Below are positions 41,642-49,960 of a stretch of DNA of 64,000 nucleotides, in pieces (the stretch's first letter is position 1; each line of letters opens with the position of its first letter). A program made the position numbers and the translations under genes. The DNA comes from Bradyrhizobium barranii subsp. apii (GTDB lineage: Bacteria; Pseudomonadota; Alphaproteobacteria; Rhizobiales; Xanthobacteraceae), in contig NZ_CP096255.1 of the NCBI RefSeq assembly GCF_011516635.5, positions 6,508,501-6,572,500 of the forward strand, written 5' to 3'. A model generated the notes under the pieces. That model had not been told where the DNA came from, made no database searches, and saw only the letters and a list, made by a program, of their open reading frames with translations.

Positions 41642-43070
41642 GGGGATGTCCCGGGTTCTGTTGAATTTCTGAAGAGGTCGGCGTTGCCCACCTTGAGCCG
41701 GTAGGCTCGGGGTGCTGATTCCACAAAGGAGAGCAACGCCATGACGAGAGATATCACACCGGCTGGTTGGCCGGCGACCGGGGCTGTGGAGAAATCATTT
41801 GCGGAAGTGCGAGCGAGCTTCGATCGGTTCTGCCTTGCGGCAGGAATCGAGGCGCTCGGCACGATGATGGAGGCGGATGTGACAGCGGCCTGCGGGCCGC
41901 GCCACGGTCGTGATGCGGCGCGGCGGGCGCACCGTTGGGGCCGAACGCGGGGGCGGATCGGTTTCCACGGCGGCAAGATCGAGGTCGATCGCCCGCGGGT
42001 CCGGGGCATGGACGGCCGCGAGGTCACGATCCCGAGCTGGGAAACGGCGGCGCAGGAGGACTGGCTCGGTCGCTGGGCGATGAACCTGATGCTGATCAAT
42101 GTGTCGACGCGCCGGTTCGGCCGCGCCGTCCGGCTGCCCGAGGGTGACGTGCCGGCACCGCCCGGATCGGGGATTTCGAAGTCGGCGGCCTCGCGGAGGT
42201 TCGTGGCTCTGTCGGCGGCGCGGCTGGCCGACTTCATGGCTGCCGATCTGTCCGCGCTCGACCTTCTGGTGGTCCAAATCGACGGGCTGCATCTCGACGA
42301 CGATCTCGTGCTGGTGGCCGCGATCGGGGTTGACGGCGAAGGCAACAAGCATCCGCTGGCGCTGGTGGAAGGGGCGACCGAGAATGCAGCAACGGTTCAG
42401 GCCCTGCTGGACAACCTGGTCTCGCGCGGGCTCGACCCGACGGTGCCAAGACTGTTCATCGCCGACGGCGCGAAGGCGTTGTCGAAGGCGATCCGCCGCA
42501 CCTTCGGTTCGGCCGCTGCGATCCAGCGCTGCCAGATCCACAAGGCGCGCAACATCATGGAACGCCTGCCGAAAGAGCATCATGCGGCCACCCGCCGGGT
42601 GCTGCGCCAGGCCTGGGAGCTCGATGACGCCGACAAGGCTGAAAAATTGATCCGCAATCTCGCGCGTCGACTCGACCAGCAATGGCCCGGCGTTGCGGCC
42701 AGTATCCTCGAAGGCCTCGACGAAATCCTGACTGTCGTCCGGTTGAAGTTGCCGAAGGAGCTTCGCCGATCGCTCGCCTGTACCAATATCGCCGAGAACA
42801 TGATGGGCACCATTCGCCGCGTCACGCGCAACGTTAAACGCTGGCGGGATGCCGGTATGGCCTTGCGATGGGTCGCGGCCGGTATGATCGAGGCCAACAA
42901 GGGCTTCCGACGATTGAAGGCGCATAAGCAATTGTCGGTTCTGCGTGCGGCCCTTCAAGCTCACCACGATCGCATGACAATCAAGTCCGTTGCCCACGTC
43001 ACGAGGGCTGCGTAATATTCATTCCGGCAACGTCGACCCGACGTAGTTCAACAGCGATCGGGACATCCCC
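41642..43070 (+). mobile_element. IS256-family insertion sequence, complete
   Basis: 1429 bases. 24-base terminal inverted repeats: GGGGATGTCCCGGGTTCTGT at 41642 and its near-complement at 43047-43070, identical except four central bases. The flanks are an 8-base direct duplication CCTTTCCC (41634-41641 and 43071-43078), the length known for IS256. It carries one transposase gene and interrupts the 3' end of a minus-strand gene. Confidence 0.93.
41741..43015 (+). CDS. IS256 family transposase
   Basis: 424 residues. DDE catalytic residues: Asp in VVQIDGLHLDDD, Asp in PRLFIADGAKALSKA, Glu in CTNIAENMMGTIRRV, each in the IS256 context. The IHKARNIMERLP stretch between them (C/H-x-x-H-x-x-R-N) is also characteristic. 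The frame is intact, so the element may still be active. Confidence 0.95.
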   Translation: MTRDITPAGWPATGAVEKSFAEVRASFDRFCLAAGIEALGTMMEADVTAACGPRHGRDAARRAHRWGRTRGRIGFHGGKIEVDRPRVRGMDGREVTIPSWETAAQEDWLGRWAMNLMLINVSTRRFGRAVRLPEGDVPAPPGSGISKSAASRRFVALSAARLADFMAADLSALDLLVVQIDGLHLDDDLVLVAAIGVDGEGNKHPLALVEGATENAATVQALLDNLVSRGLDPTVPRLFIADGAKALSKAIRRTFGSAAAIQRCQIHKARNIMERLPKEHHAATRRVLRQAWELDDADKAEKLIRNLARRLDQQWPGVAASILEGLDEILTVVRLKLPKELRRSLACTNIAENMMGTIRRVTRNVKRWRDAGMALRWVAAGMIEANKGFRRLKAHKQLSVLRAALQAHHDRMTIKSVAHVTRAA

Positions 43071-43462
43071 CCTTTCCCTTCATGATCTCGTCTATCATCA
43101 TGAGCGTATCTTTATACGCTTGATCCATCACCGGGCGGCAAGTGCCCTCGAATTGATCACGCAACACTTTGATGTTGTCGCACTTGCGCGACATCTCGTT
43201 TGTCATCTTGTCGTTGGCGACCGTAGCTACGGCTCCAACCGCTTCTTTGGAAACGCCCGCCTGCGCACCTATGCGAATGCTGCGACCGTGCAACACGCCT
43301 GCTGCAGTCTTGAGTTTGCCGAGCAAAGGGTCGCTTGGGTCTTTTTGCTCACGACAGACGGCATCAATAGTCGCGTAATTCGCGCAGTTGATTGCATCGT
43401 CTAGGCGCCGCGTGAGCGTCGGCGGCTGCGAGCGCCGCGGCGATGGCGAGAAAGCGTTTCAT
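43071..43462 (-). pseudogene. Small secreted protein gene, frameshifted and clipped by IS256
   Basis: ATG at 43462 begins MKRFLAIAAALAAADAHA, a signal peptide, but that frame stops after 33 codons. From about 43420 a different frame reads DDAINCANYATIDAVCREQK, then GVLHGRSIRIGAQAGVSKEA and a Cys-containing end, with the last original codons EIMKGKG before the IS. A one-base shift separates the two parts. IS256 changes the C-terminus from GR-stop to GCPDRC-stop. Reconstruction without the IS gives GGT CGC TAA. Confidence 0.65.
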
Positions 43463-43569
43463 GTCTCGTCCTCACTCCAAAGGAACGTATTTGGTTCCGA
43501 GACCGCGCAAGGCTTTGACAGCTTTGGAGCACCATTCGTTTTGTCAGCTTTAGAGTCTGTCCGGAAAGA

Positions 43570-43941
43570 TTACCTTGGATTGCATAGCTTTCGCAGCATG
43601 AGTCGGATGGAGGCCAGCTTGAGAAAGGCGAGCGCCCTGTGATTGAAGCATTCCCAATCTTTGGACAGTCTTCGGCATCGCCCGAGCCAGGCAAAGGTAC
43701 GCTCGACGATCCAGCGTTTGGGCAAGACGACGAAACGGTGAGCCTGATCGGAGCGTTTGACGATTTCGAGGTTCACGCGCTTCAGAGCGCTACGCAGCCC
43801 CTTCTGGAAATGTGGCCCTTGATATCCGCCGTCGGCGTAGAGCTTCAGAAGAAAGGGATAGAGGCCGAACAACGTTGCCATCAGGAGCACGCCGCCGTCG
43901 CGATCCTGGATGTCCGCCGCATGCACGATGGCGTGCATCAA
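43570..43941 (-). CDS. IS5 family transposase, second frame
   Basis: Up to 123 residues in the minus-one frame relative to the first part. It holds the second Asp (LYADGGYQGP) and the catalytic Glu in KRWIVERTFAWLGRCRRL. It is made by frameshift from the first frame or as part of a fusion product. Intact. Confidence 0.88.
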   Translation of the reverse strand: MMHAIVHAADIQDRDGGVLLMATLFGLYPFLLKLYADGGYQGPHFQKGLRSALKRVNLEIVKRSDQAHRFVVLPKRWIVERTFAWLGRCRRLSKDWECFNHRALAFLKLASIRLMLRKLCNPR

Positions 43942-44405
43942 GAGGCCTTGCGTGTCGACGAGAATGTGCCGCTTCTTGCCCTTGATCTTCTTGCCCGCGT
44001 CGTAGCCATGGAGATCATGAGGCCCCCTTTTTCAGCGCTTTTCACGCTCTGGCTATCGATGATGGCGGCGGTGGGAGAAGCCTCGCGCTCGGCCCTTTCG
44101 CGACATTCGACATAGAGGGCGTGATGAATTTTATCGAGCGTGCCGTTCCAGCTCCACAGATCGAAGTAGCCATACAGCGTCGAGCGCGGCGGCAGGTCCT
44201 TGGGGATCGCGCGCCACTGGCAACCTGTGCTCAGGATGTACATCAGCCCGTTGGCAATCTCGCGCAGGTCCACCGTACGCTTGTTGCCGCCGCGCTTGGC
44301 CGGCGGGATGCGAGGCGCGATCAGCGCCCACTCCTCGTCGGTCAAGTCGCTCGGATAGCGCAGGCGGCTGCGGTCGTAGCGTGCACGGTTCTCGGTAGTC
44401 CACAT
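43938..44405 (-). CDS. IS5 family transposase, first frame
   Basis: 155 residues. MWTTENRARYDRSRLRYPSD and the DUF4096-like region with RGGNKRTVDLREI are N-terminal. The first catalytic Asp sits in AAIIDSQSVKSAEKGG. The slippery run AAAAAGGGGGC lies at the point where a minus-one shift would join it to the second frame. Past that point this frame reads nonsense. Confidence 0.88.
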   Translation of the reverse strand: MWTTENRARYDRSRLRYPSDLTDEEWALIAPRIPPAKRGGNKRTVDLREIANGLMYILSTGCQWRAIPKDLPPRSTLYGYFDLWSWNGTLDKIHHALYVECRERAEREASPTAAIIDSQSVKSAEKGGLMISMATTRARRSRARSGTFSSTRKAS

Positions 44406-44489
44406 TGGCGGCGCGTCCCCATCGAATCAGGCCGCTCACCTTGAATCACAACCGATTCATTCGACTCAACATGTTTTGGAACAGACACT

Positions 44490-46127
44490 TAGCCCGTCTT
44501 ATTCGTCAGAGGGCGCCTGAGAGGCTGGCGAGCGTGGTGTAAAGCGCTGATGCGGCGTAGGATTCGGTTGCAAAGCCAACCCCATCACCTTCAGCCGCGA
44601 ACACCACGCCCGCCATGACCGACGATACGATTCTGCCCTTCTCGTTTCCAGCCGTTCACGCCAAGAAAGTCACAGCTGCCTTCGATGGCGGTCGGCTGAC
44701 CTCGAACGGGGGCGTGATGCTTCTGGCGATGGCCGAGCGGCGTCTCGGCTTGGCCGACAATTTGGCCCGGGTGTTCCCGGATCGGCGCGATCCGACGCGG
44801 GTCGTGCACAGCCTGGTCGATATGTTCCGCGCGCGCATGTTCGCGATCTGCTGCGGCTACGAGGACGCCGACGACCTCGATCATCTGCGGTCCGATCCCG
44901 CATTCAAGCTGGCCTGCGGACGGCTGCCGGACACGGGTCGCGATCTGTGTTCCCAACCGACGCTGTCGCGTCTGGAGAATGCTCCGCGCCTGCGCGACGT
45001 GATCCGACTGACCTACACTTTGGTCGACGCATGGATGGATAGCTACCCGCGCGAGCCGGCATCCGTCACGCTCGACATCGATGATACCTGCGATGTCGTC
45101 CACGGCCATCAGCAGCTCTCGCTGTTCAACGCTCATTATGACGAACGCTGCTTCCTGCCGATCCACGTCTACGACACGGAGAAGAGCCGGCCCGTGGCGG
45201 TCGTGCTGCGGCCCGGCAAGACGCCGGGCGGCGTCGAGGTGCGTGCCCATCTGCGCCGCCTGGTACGGCATATCCGGACGCGGTGGCACAACACGCGAAT
45301 TACGTTCCGTGGCGACGGGCACTATGCCCGGCCGGAGGCAATGGCGTGGTGCGAGACCAACGGCATCGACTACATCTTCGGTCTGTCCGGCACCAAGCCG
45401 CTCGCCAGAAAAGTCGACGCGGTCGCCGACGACATCCGCACGCGACGCGCCATCGAGAACCTGCCGGTTCTGCGCGGCTATACCGAGACGCGCCACAAGG
45501 CAAAGTCCTGGGATCGCGAACGACGCACCGTCGCCCGTATTGAGGCGACGATGCTCGGCCTCGACATCCGCTTCGTCGTCACCAGCCTCGATGTCGGCTC
45601 GGCCGAGTGGATCTACGACAGCCTGTATTGCGCGCGCGGCCAAGCCGAGAATCTGATCAAGCTGCATAAGACGCAGCTCGCCTCCGATCGCACCAGTTGC
45701 CGTTCGGCGCTCGCCAATCAAGTCCGCCTCGTTCTCCATACCGCCGCTTATTGGCTGATGCTGACCGTGCGCGACGCCATTCCCAAAGTCCGGGAATTGG
45801 CCACTGCCGAGTTCGCGACGCTGCGTCTTCGGCTCTTGAAAATCGCCGCCCGGGTTGTCGAGACCAAGAGCCGCATTCGCCTTGCGTTCGCCGCGGCATG
45901 TCCCGAAGCCGACCTGATCCGCAGCTTGCCCGGCGCGCTGCTGCCGCTCGGTCCTTGACCGGTGGGGCGTCCGCCCGCGTTCACCCAACCCATCCCTCAA
46001 GCGCGTTGCAAAGTACCGGTCGTCAGGCGGTGAAAAGCCGAAGGCAATCCTGTGCGCCTCGTCAGCGGAGGTGTGCGGATGCACCAGTCGGACCAAAATA
46101 CCGCGCTCTCACGAATAGGGCGGGTTA
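44490..46127 (+). mobile_element. IS1380-family insertion sequence, copy 1
   Basis: About 1638 bases between inverted ends TAGCCCGTCTTATTC and (complement) TAACCCGCCCTATTC. One transposase gene, 44615-45958. Its left tip received the IS5 element. I see no target duplication for it. Copy 2 is at 47485-49112 in the same orientation. Confidence 0.85.
44615..45958 (+). CDS. IS1380 family transposase, copy 1
   Basis: 447 residues. VTAAFDGGRLTSNGGVMLL is the typical N-terminal domain, LDIDDTCDVVHGHQQ holds the first catalytic Asp of DDE, FRGDGHYARPE the second, and the Glu lies in YCARGQAENLIKLHK. It differs from copy 2 by about a dozen residues, mostly after residue 210. Intact. Confidence 0.95.
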   Translation: MTDDTILPFSFPAVHAKKVTAAFDGGRLTSNGGVMLLAMAERRLGLADNLARVFPDRRDPTRVVHSLVDMFRARMFAICCGYEDADDLDHLRSDPAFKLACGRLPDTGRDLCSQPTLSRLENAPRLRDVIRLTYTLVDAWMDSYPREPASVTLDIDDTCDVVHGHQQLSLFNAHYDERCFLPIHVYDTEKSRPVAVVLRPGKTPGGVEVRAHLRRLVRHIRTRWHNTRITFRGDGHYARPEAMAWCETNGIDYIFGLSGTKPLARKVDAVADDIRTRRAIENLPVLRGYTETRHKAKSWDRERRTVARIEATMLGLDIRFVVTSLDVGSAEWIYDSLYCARGQAENLIKLHKTQLASDRTSCRSALANQVRLVLHTAAYWLMLTVRDAIPKVRELATAEFATLRLRLLKIAARVVETKSRIRLAFAAACPEADLIRSLPGALLPLGP

Positions 46128-46243
46128 GTCTTCCAGAATCGGTTGACGGTTGCGTCGACGATCATCCGCTCTTTTGGTCCGACATCCTTCGCCCGTACGT
46201 CCTTGAAACGGGGCAGTCTGGTTTCACAAAGCGATTTCCGGCT
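46128..46243 (-). pseudogene. Possible gene fragment cut by IS1380 copy 1
   Basis: On the minus strand about 38 codons read KSLCETRLPRFKDVRAKDV then GPKERMIVDATVNRFWKT, running into the IS end. The character is that of real protein but there is no start and no known family. The remaining 46244-46409 shows nothing I can support. Confidence 0.3.
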
Positions 46244-46409
46244 CTACACATTTTCTGCCAGGCGGCGGTGCGGACAAGAGCGCAAGCCAGTCAGACTAGA
46301 CCTACACCCCGACTGCGGCTATATCGACGCAAACGCTGCCCGACCGTGCACCCCAACGTGCCGAGCGGACAAGTTTCTTCTCGTTAACTGCTTATAATTG
46401 TTTGGTTTT

Positions 46410-46484
46410 GCCGGCTTAGCTCAGCGGTAGAGCAGCGGTTTTGTAAACCGAAGGTCGGGGGTTCAATCCCCTCAGCCGGCACCA
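46410..46484 (+). tRNA. tRNA-Thr(TGT)
   Basis: GCCGGCTTAGCTCAGCGGTA with acceptor arms GCCGGC/GCCGGC, anticodon loop TTTGTAA (anticodon TGT), T-arm GGGGGTTCAATCCCC, and encoded CCA at 46482-46484. Its last 35 bases plus six bases after it (46450-46490) are repeated at 50229-50269. Confidence 0.96.
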
Positions 46485-46490
46485 GCGCTT
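46450..46490 (+). repeat. Island attachment site, left copy (tRNA-Thr 3' end)
   Basis: 41 bases, GAAGGTCGGGGGTTCAATCC through the CCA and AGCGCTT, identical to 50229-50269. It keeps the tRNA functional. This is the pattern of tRNA-targeting integrases. Confidence 0.82.
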
Positions 46491-46612
46491 AGCTTGTTTT
46501 ATTTCGATGTCCCTCAACCGGGCGCGGCGCTTGTACCCTTAGTTGTTTTCATTCTCGGGGCTGGCTTTGCTCTAACCTAATTTTTTTTGACCGGCGTCGA
46601 TAGACTTTGGAC

Positions 46613-46643
46613 AGGGCCGCCCCACAAAGGCGGCCCTTTCTTC
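46613..46643 (+). terminator. Rho-independent terminator
   Basis: AGGGCCGCC-CCACAAA-GGCGGCCCT, a 9-bp perfect stem, then TTCTTC. It lies downstream of tRNA-Thr and before the convergent TerC gene. A T8 run at about 46581 lies just upstream. Confidence 0.65.
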
Positions 46644-46718
46644 TGCGGGCTTCACACCCCATCTGCAGCCTATGCATACTGCGTTCGAATTCTGCCTGAC
46701 GACTTAGGATACAGCATC

Positions 46719-47348
46719 TCATATCGACGCAACGTTGATGACATCCAACGTCCCGCGAAAGACCATGTCACCCGCCACATAAAGGATGACGGCTAGACCG
46801 ACGTAAGCAATCCATCGATAAGTTTGCAGAAGGCGCGCAATGAACGAAGCGGCCACGCCCATCATCGCGATGGACAGCCCCAGGCCGAAAATCAAGATCA
46901 TCGGATGCTCGCGTGCTGCCCCTGCCACGGCCAGAACGTTGTCGAGAGACATGGAAACGTCGGCCACGACAATCTGCCAACTCGCTTGAGCGAGTGTTTT
47001 GCGAGCTTTGCCGCCTGCAATTGCTCCAGCGGCGTCCATCGCACCTGTTGGCCCTGTGGAGGATGTGCGCAACTCTCGCCACATTTTCCAGCATACCCAC
47101 AACAACAGGATCCCGCCGGCGAGCAAGAGGCCGACGATCTGGAGGATTTGCGTCGCCAACCCGGCGAGTAAGACGCGCAGTATCGTCGCGGCAACAATAC
47201 CGATCAAAATCGCCTTGCCTCGTTGCGCCTCAGGAAGGCCGGCTGAAGCAAGACCGATGACGATGGCGTTATCGCCGGCGAGCACCAGGTCGATCAGAAC
47301 GATCTGCAAGAATACGCTAAGGACATCTGTATCGAAATAATCAGGCAC
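46719..47348 (-). CDS. TerC family membrane protein (YjbE-like)
   Basis: 209 residues from GTG at 47348. Seven membrane helices. LIDLVLAGDNAIVIGLASAGL and VVADVSMSLDNVLAVAGAA are the two metal-site motifs of the TerC/Alx/YjbE family, which are linked to manganese or tellurium handling. It is the only non-IS gene of recognisable family in the tRNA-Thr island. I checked its leader for a manganese riboswitch and found none I could support. Confidence 0.9.
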   Translation of the reverse strand: MPDYFDTDVLSVFLQIVLIDLVLAGDNAIVIGLASAGLPEAQRGKAILIGIVAATILRVLLAGLATQILQIVGLLLAGGILLLWVCWKMWRELRTSSTGPTGAMDAAGAIAGGKARKTLAQASWQIVVADVSMSLDNVLAVAGAAREHPMILIFGLGLSIAMMGVAASFIARLLQTYRWIAYVGLAVILYVAGDMVFRGTLDVINVASI

Positions 47349-47484
47349 GGGTCATGTCCCCGCCGCAGGGGAATGGGCAGCTGCAAGCGAGATCGCATAG
47401 GTCTATCGGATCGGTTGGCCAATACCTGCCACCAAGAAACGGGGGTCCTAGCGCCGCCGGTTATCAGGGGCTAGCGCTATCGCC

Positions 47485-49112
47485 TAGCCCGCCTTATTCG
47501 CGAGAGGGCGCCTGAGAGGCTGGCGAGCGTGGTGTAAAGCGCTGATGCGGCGTAGGATTCGGTTGCGAAGCCAACCCCATCACCTCAACCGCGAACGCCA
47601 CGCCCGCCATGACCGATGATACGATTCTGCCCTTCTCGTTTCCAGCCGTTCACGCCAAGAAAGTCACAGCTGCCTTCGATGGTGGACGCCTAACCTCGAA
47701 TGGGGGCGTGATGCTTCTGGCGATGGCCGAGCGGCGTCTCGGTTTGGCCGACAATTTGGCCCGGGTGTTCCCGGATCGGCGCGATCCGACGCGGGTCGTG
47801 CACAGCCTTGTCGATATGTTCCGCGCGCGCATGTTCGCGATCTGCTGCGGCTACGAGGACGCCGACGACCTCGATCATCTGCGGTCCGATCCCGCATTCA
47901 AGCTGGCCTGCGGACGGCTGCCGGACAGCGGTCGCGATCTGTGTTCCCAACCGACGCTGTCGCGTCTGGAGAATGCTCCGCGCCTGCGCGACGTGATCCG
48001 ACTGACCTACACTTTGGTCGACGCATGGATGGATAGCTACCCGCGCGAGCCGGCATCCGTCACGCTCGACATCGATGATACCTGCGATGTCGTCCACGGC
48101 CATCAGCAGCTCTCGCTGTTCAACGCTCATTATGACGAACGCTGCTTCCTGCCGATCCACGTCTACGACACGGAGAAGAGCCGGCCCGTGGCGGTCGTGC
48201 TGCGGCCCGGCAAGACGCCGGGCGGCGTCGAGGTGCGTGCCCATCTGCGCCGCCTGATACGGCATATCCGGACGCGGTGGCACAAGACGCGAATTACGTT
48301 CCGTGGCGACGGGCACTATGCTCGGCCGGAGGCCATGACGTGGTGCGAGAACAACGGCATCGACTACATCTTCGGTCTGTCCGGTACCAAGCCTCTCGCC
48401 AGAAAAGTCGACGAGGTCGCCGACGACATTCGCACGCGACGCGCCATCGAGAACCTGCCTGTTCTGCGCGGCTATACCGAGACGCGCCACAAGGCAAAGT
48501 CCTGGGATCACGAACGGCGCACTGTCGCCCGTATTGAGGCGACGATGCTCGGCCTCGACATCCGCTTCGTCGTCACCAGCCTCGATGTCGGCTCGGCCGA
48601 GTGGATCTACGACAGCCTGTATTGCGCGCGCGGCCAAGCCGAAAATCTGATCAAGCTGCATAAGACGCAGCTCGCCTCCGATCGCACCAGTTGCCGTTCG
48701 GCGCTCGCCAACCAGGTCCGTCTCGTTCTCCACACCGCCGCTTATTGGTTGATGCTTACCGTGCGCGGCGCCATTCCCAAAGTCCGGGAATTGGCCGCCG
48801 CCGAGTTCGCGACGCTGCGTCTTCGTCTCTTGAAAATCGCAGCCCGGGTCGTCGAAACCGCGAGCCGCATTCGCCTTGCGTTCGCCGCGGCATGCCCCGA
48901 AGCCGACCTCTTCCGCAGCTTGCCCGGCGCGCTGCTCCCGCTCGGCCCGTAACCGACCGGGCCTGCGCCCGCTCACCCGCCCCACTCCTCCAACGCGTAC
49001 AAAACAGCTTGATGTAGAACCCGGTGACAAAAGGCCGGACGGTCACCCACGCCAGCCGCCAGCCCCAGTCAGACGTCAAGAACGACCGTGCTCTCGTGAA
49101 TAGATCGGGCTA
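47485..49112 (+). mobile_element. IS1380-family insertion sequence, copy 2
   Basis: About 1628 bases; ends TAGCCCGCCTTATTC and (complement) TAGCCCGATCTATTC. It lies inside the tRNA-Thr island and cuts the 3' end of a minus-strand membrane protein gene. The first 1.1 kb of its transposase gene is almost identical to copy 1, while the tail outside the gene is clearly diverged. No target duplication seen. Confidence 0.85.
47609..48952 (+). CDS. IS1380 family transposase, copy 2
   Basis: 447 residues, intact, with the same DDE motifs as copy 1. Differences from copy 1 include RTRWHKTR for RTRWHNTR, EAMTWCENNG for EAMAWCETNG, WDHERR for WDRERR, and VETASRI for VETKSRI. Confidence 0.95.
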   Translation: MTDDTILPFSFPAVHAKKVTAAFDGGRLTSNGGVMLLAMAERRLGLADNLARVFPDRRDPTRVVHSLVDMFRARMFAICCGYEDADDLDHLRSDPAFKLACGRLPDSGRDLCSQPTLSRLENAPRLRDVIRLTYTLVDAWMDSYPREPASVTLDIDDTCDVVHGHQQLSLFNAHYDERCFLPIHVYDTEKSRPVAVVLRPGKTPGGVEVRAHLRRLIRHIRTRWHKTRITFRGDGHYARPEAMTWCENNGIDYIFGLSGTKPLARKVDEVADDIRTRRAIENLPVLRGYTETRHKAKSWDHERRTVARIEATMLGLDIRFVVTSLDVGSAEWIYDSLYCARGQAENLIKLHKTQLASDRTSCRSALANQVRLVLHTAAYWLMLTVRGAIPKVRELAAAEFATLRLRLLKIAARVVETASRIRLAFAAACPEADLFRSLPGALLPLGP

Positions 49113-49461
49113 GAGCCGCGTCCGAATGTAGTCTGACCGGTTGCTCGAAAAGAAGTGCCACTTGATCTGGTTCGCCAAGAATCGCTGCGGCACAACCCAA
49201 CATGGTCAATGCCCCGGCAACATCCCATAGCGTTACATTTTCTAATGTCGCATTTCCCGACTTTGCCCAAGCCAAGACCGCAGTGATCATCGCGTCTGAG
49301 AAAAATAGAATACTGAGCGCTGGTAAGACGAGCGGGGAATCCAGCAGGAGTATCATCAAGAATGCAGGAGCTGCGACCAGTATGCTCAACACCGCGCATG
49401 TGCAAAATGCTTGCCGCCAAGAAGCATTCCTGTTTGTCCAACTTGCACGAGAACGGATCAT
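49069..49461 (-). CDS. Membrane protein truncated by IS1380 copy 2
   Basis: 130 residues from ATG at 49461 (AGGAGGATCAA). Three hydrophobic helices: FCTCAVLSILVAAPAFLMIL, VLPALSILFFSDAMITAVLA and WDVAGALTMLGCAAAILG. The last 13 residues (about ARSIHESTVVLDV) are encoded by the IS end, so the true C-terminus is lost. If the IS is removed, the frame would read on into sequence left of it and stop soon. No family recognised. Confidence 0.6.
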   Translation of the reverse strand: MIRSRASWTNRNASWRQAFCTCAVLSILVAAPAFLMILLLDSPLVLPALSILFFSDAMITAVLAWAKSGNATLENVTLWDVAGALTMLGCAAAILGEPDQVALLFEQPVRLHSDAALARSIHESTVVLDV

Positions 49462-49547
49462 TTGATCCTCCTGCATAGGAGCATTTTTGGCGCCACTCAC
49501 CTGCTGAACTACTCTGGTCTAGCTGATCGTTTTCCGACGCCTCCCCA

Positions 49548-49682
49548 TCAATGTTTTGTCCTATGCCGCTGACTCTCAATTAGCGTAAGAATGCCAGCGG
49601 TCACCACGGCAATAACGACGACGGCTGCCAGCGCCTCGACAGAGGCCAAGGTCCCGTACCACCTGTTCCAAAGCTCAATCAT
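49548..49682 (-). CDS. Tiny membrane protein, 44 residues
   Basis: ATG at 49682, with GAGAGG upstream. MIELWNRWYGTLASVEALAA is followed by a hydrophobic VVVIAVVTAGILTLI and a basic tail ESQRHRTKH. A single-span membrane protein. It lies upstream of the truncated membrane protein, 86 bases away. No family recognised. Confidence 0.5.
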   Translation of the reverse strand: MIELWNRWYGTLASVEALAAVVVIAVVTAGILTLIESQRHRTKH

Positions 49683-49778
49683 GTGCTGGCCTCTCGCGAG
49701 AGCGCACCCACGATCGACAAGATCTGCTCTCCAAGAAGAACGAACCGGGCGATCAAAAAAGCAATGCTACTCATCGTC

Positions 49779-49797
49779 GCGCGGTTTTTCACCGCGC
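49779..49797. terminator. Hairpin between tiny island genes
   Basis: GCGCGGT-TTTTC-ACCGCGC, a 7-bp stem. Possible transcription end, although the T-run after it (on the minus strand) is about 20 bases away. Weak. Confidence 0.3.
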
Positions 49798-49833
49798 GGC
49801 AAGGTGACTTATGTGGCAAGCCTAAGCTGAGCT

Positions 49834-49950
49834 TCATTGAGGAACCGGAACTAAGAACCTAGCGTTCCCACAGCTCAACATCAGCGCGCGGATAGCCACG
49901 AACCACAGCCCCACGAGCGCGGGCACGGCGCCGATGACATAGCTCCGCAT
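49834..49950 (-). CDS. Tiny membrane protein, 38 residues
   Basis: ATG at 49950 follows GGGAGGGACTC, a strong ribosome site. MRSYVIGAVPALVGLWFVAI is one hydrophobic span, then RALMLSCGNARFLVPVPQ. It is 10 bases after the stop of the 52-residue gene, so the two are probably one transcript. No family recognised. Confidence 0.55.
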   Translation of the reverse strand: MRSYVIGAVPALVGLWFVAIRALMLSCGNARFLVPVPQ

Positions 49951-49960
49951 GAGTCCCTCC

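Larger units (their letters stand above)
43553..44488 (-). mobile_element. IS5-family insertion sequence (IS427-like group)
   Basis: 936 bases. Ends GAGTCTGTCCGGAAA and, in complement, GTGTCTGTTCCAAAA are inverted. A TTA duplication flanks it (43550-43552 and 44489-44491), matching the TNA target habit of the IS427 group. Two transposase frames overlap (43570-43941 and 43938-44405). It is inserted at the left tip of the first IS1380 element. Confidence 0.88.

Noticed and set aside
47349..47480. Possible manganese (yybP-ykoY) riboswitch before the TerC gene
   Set aside because: TerC genes sometimes carry one, but I could not lay out the conserved loops in this 130-base leader, so I do not call it.
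44490..49112. A composite transposon made by the two IS1380 copies
   Set aside because: Orientation would allow it, but no target duplication links the outer ends, the right tails differ, and the tRNA-Thr repeat explains the interval better.
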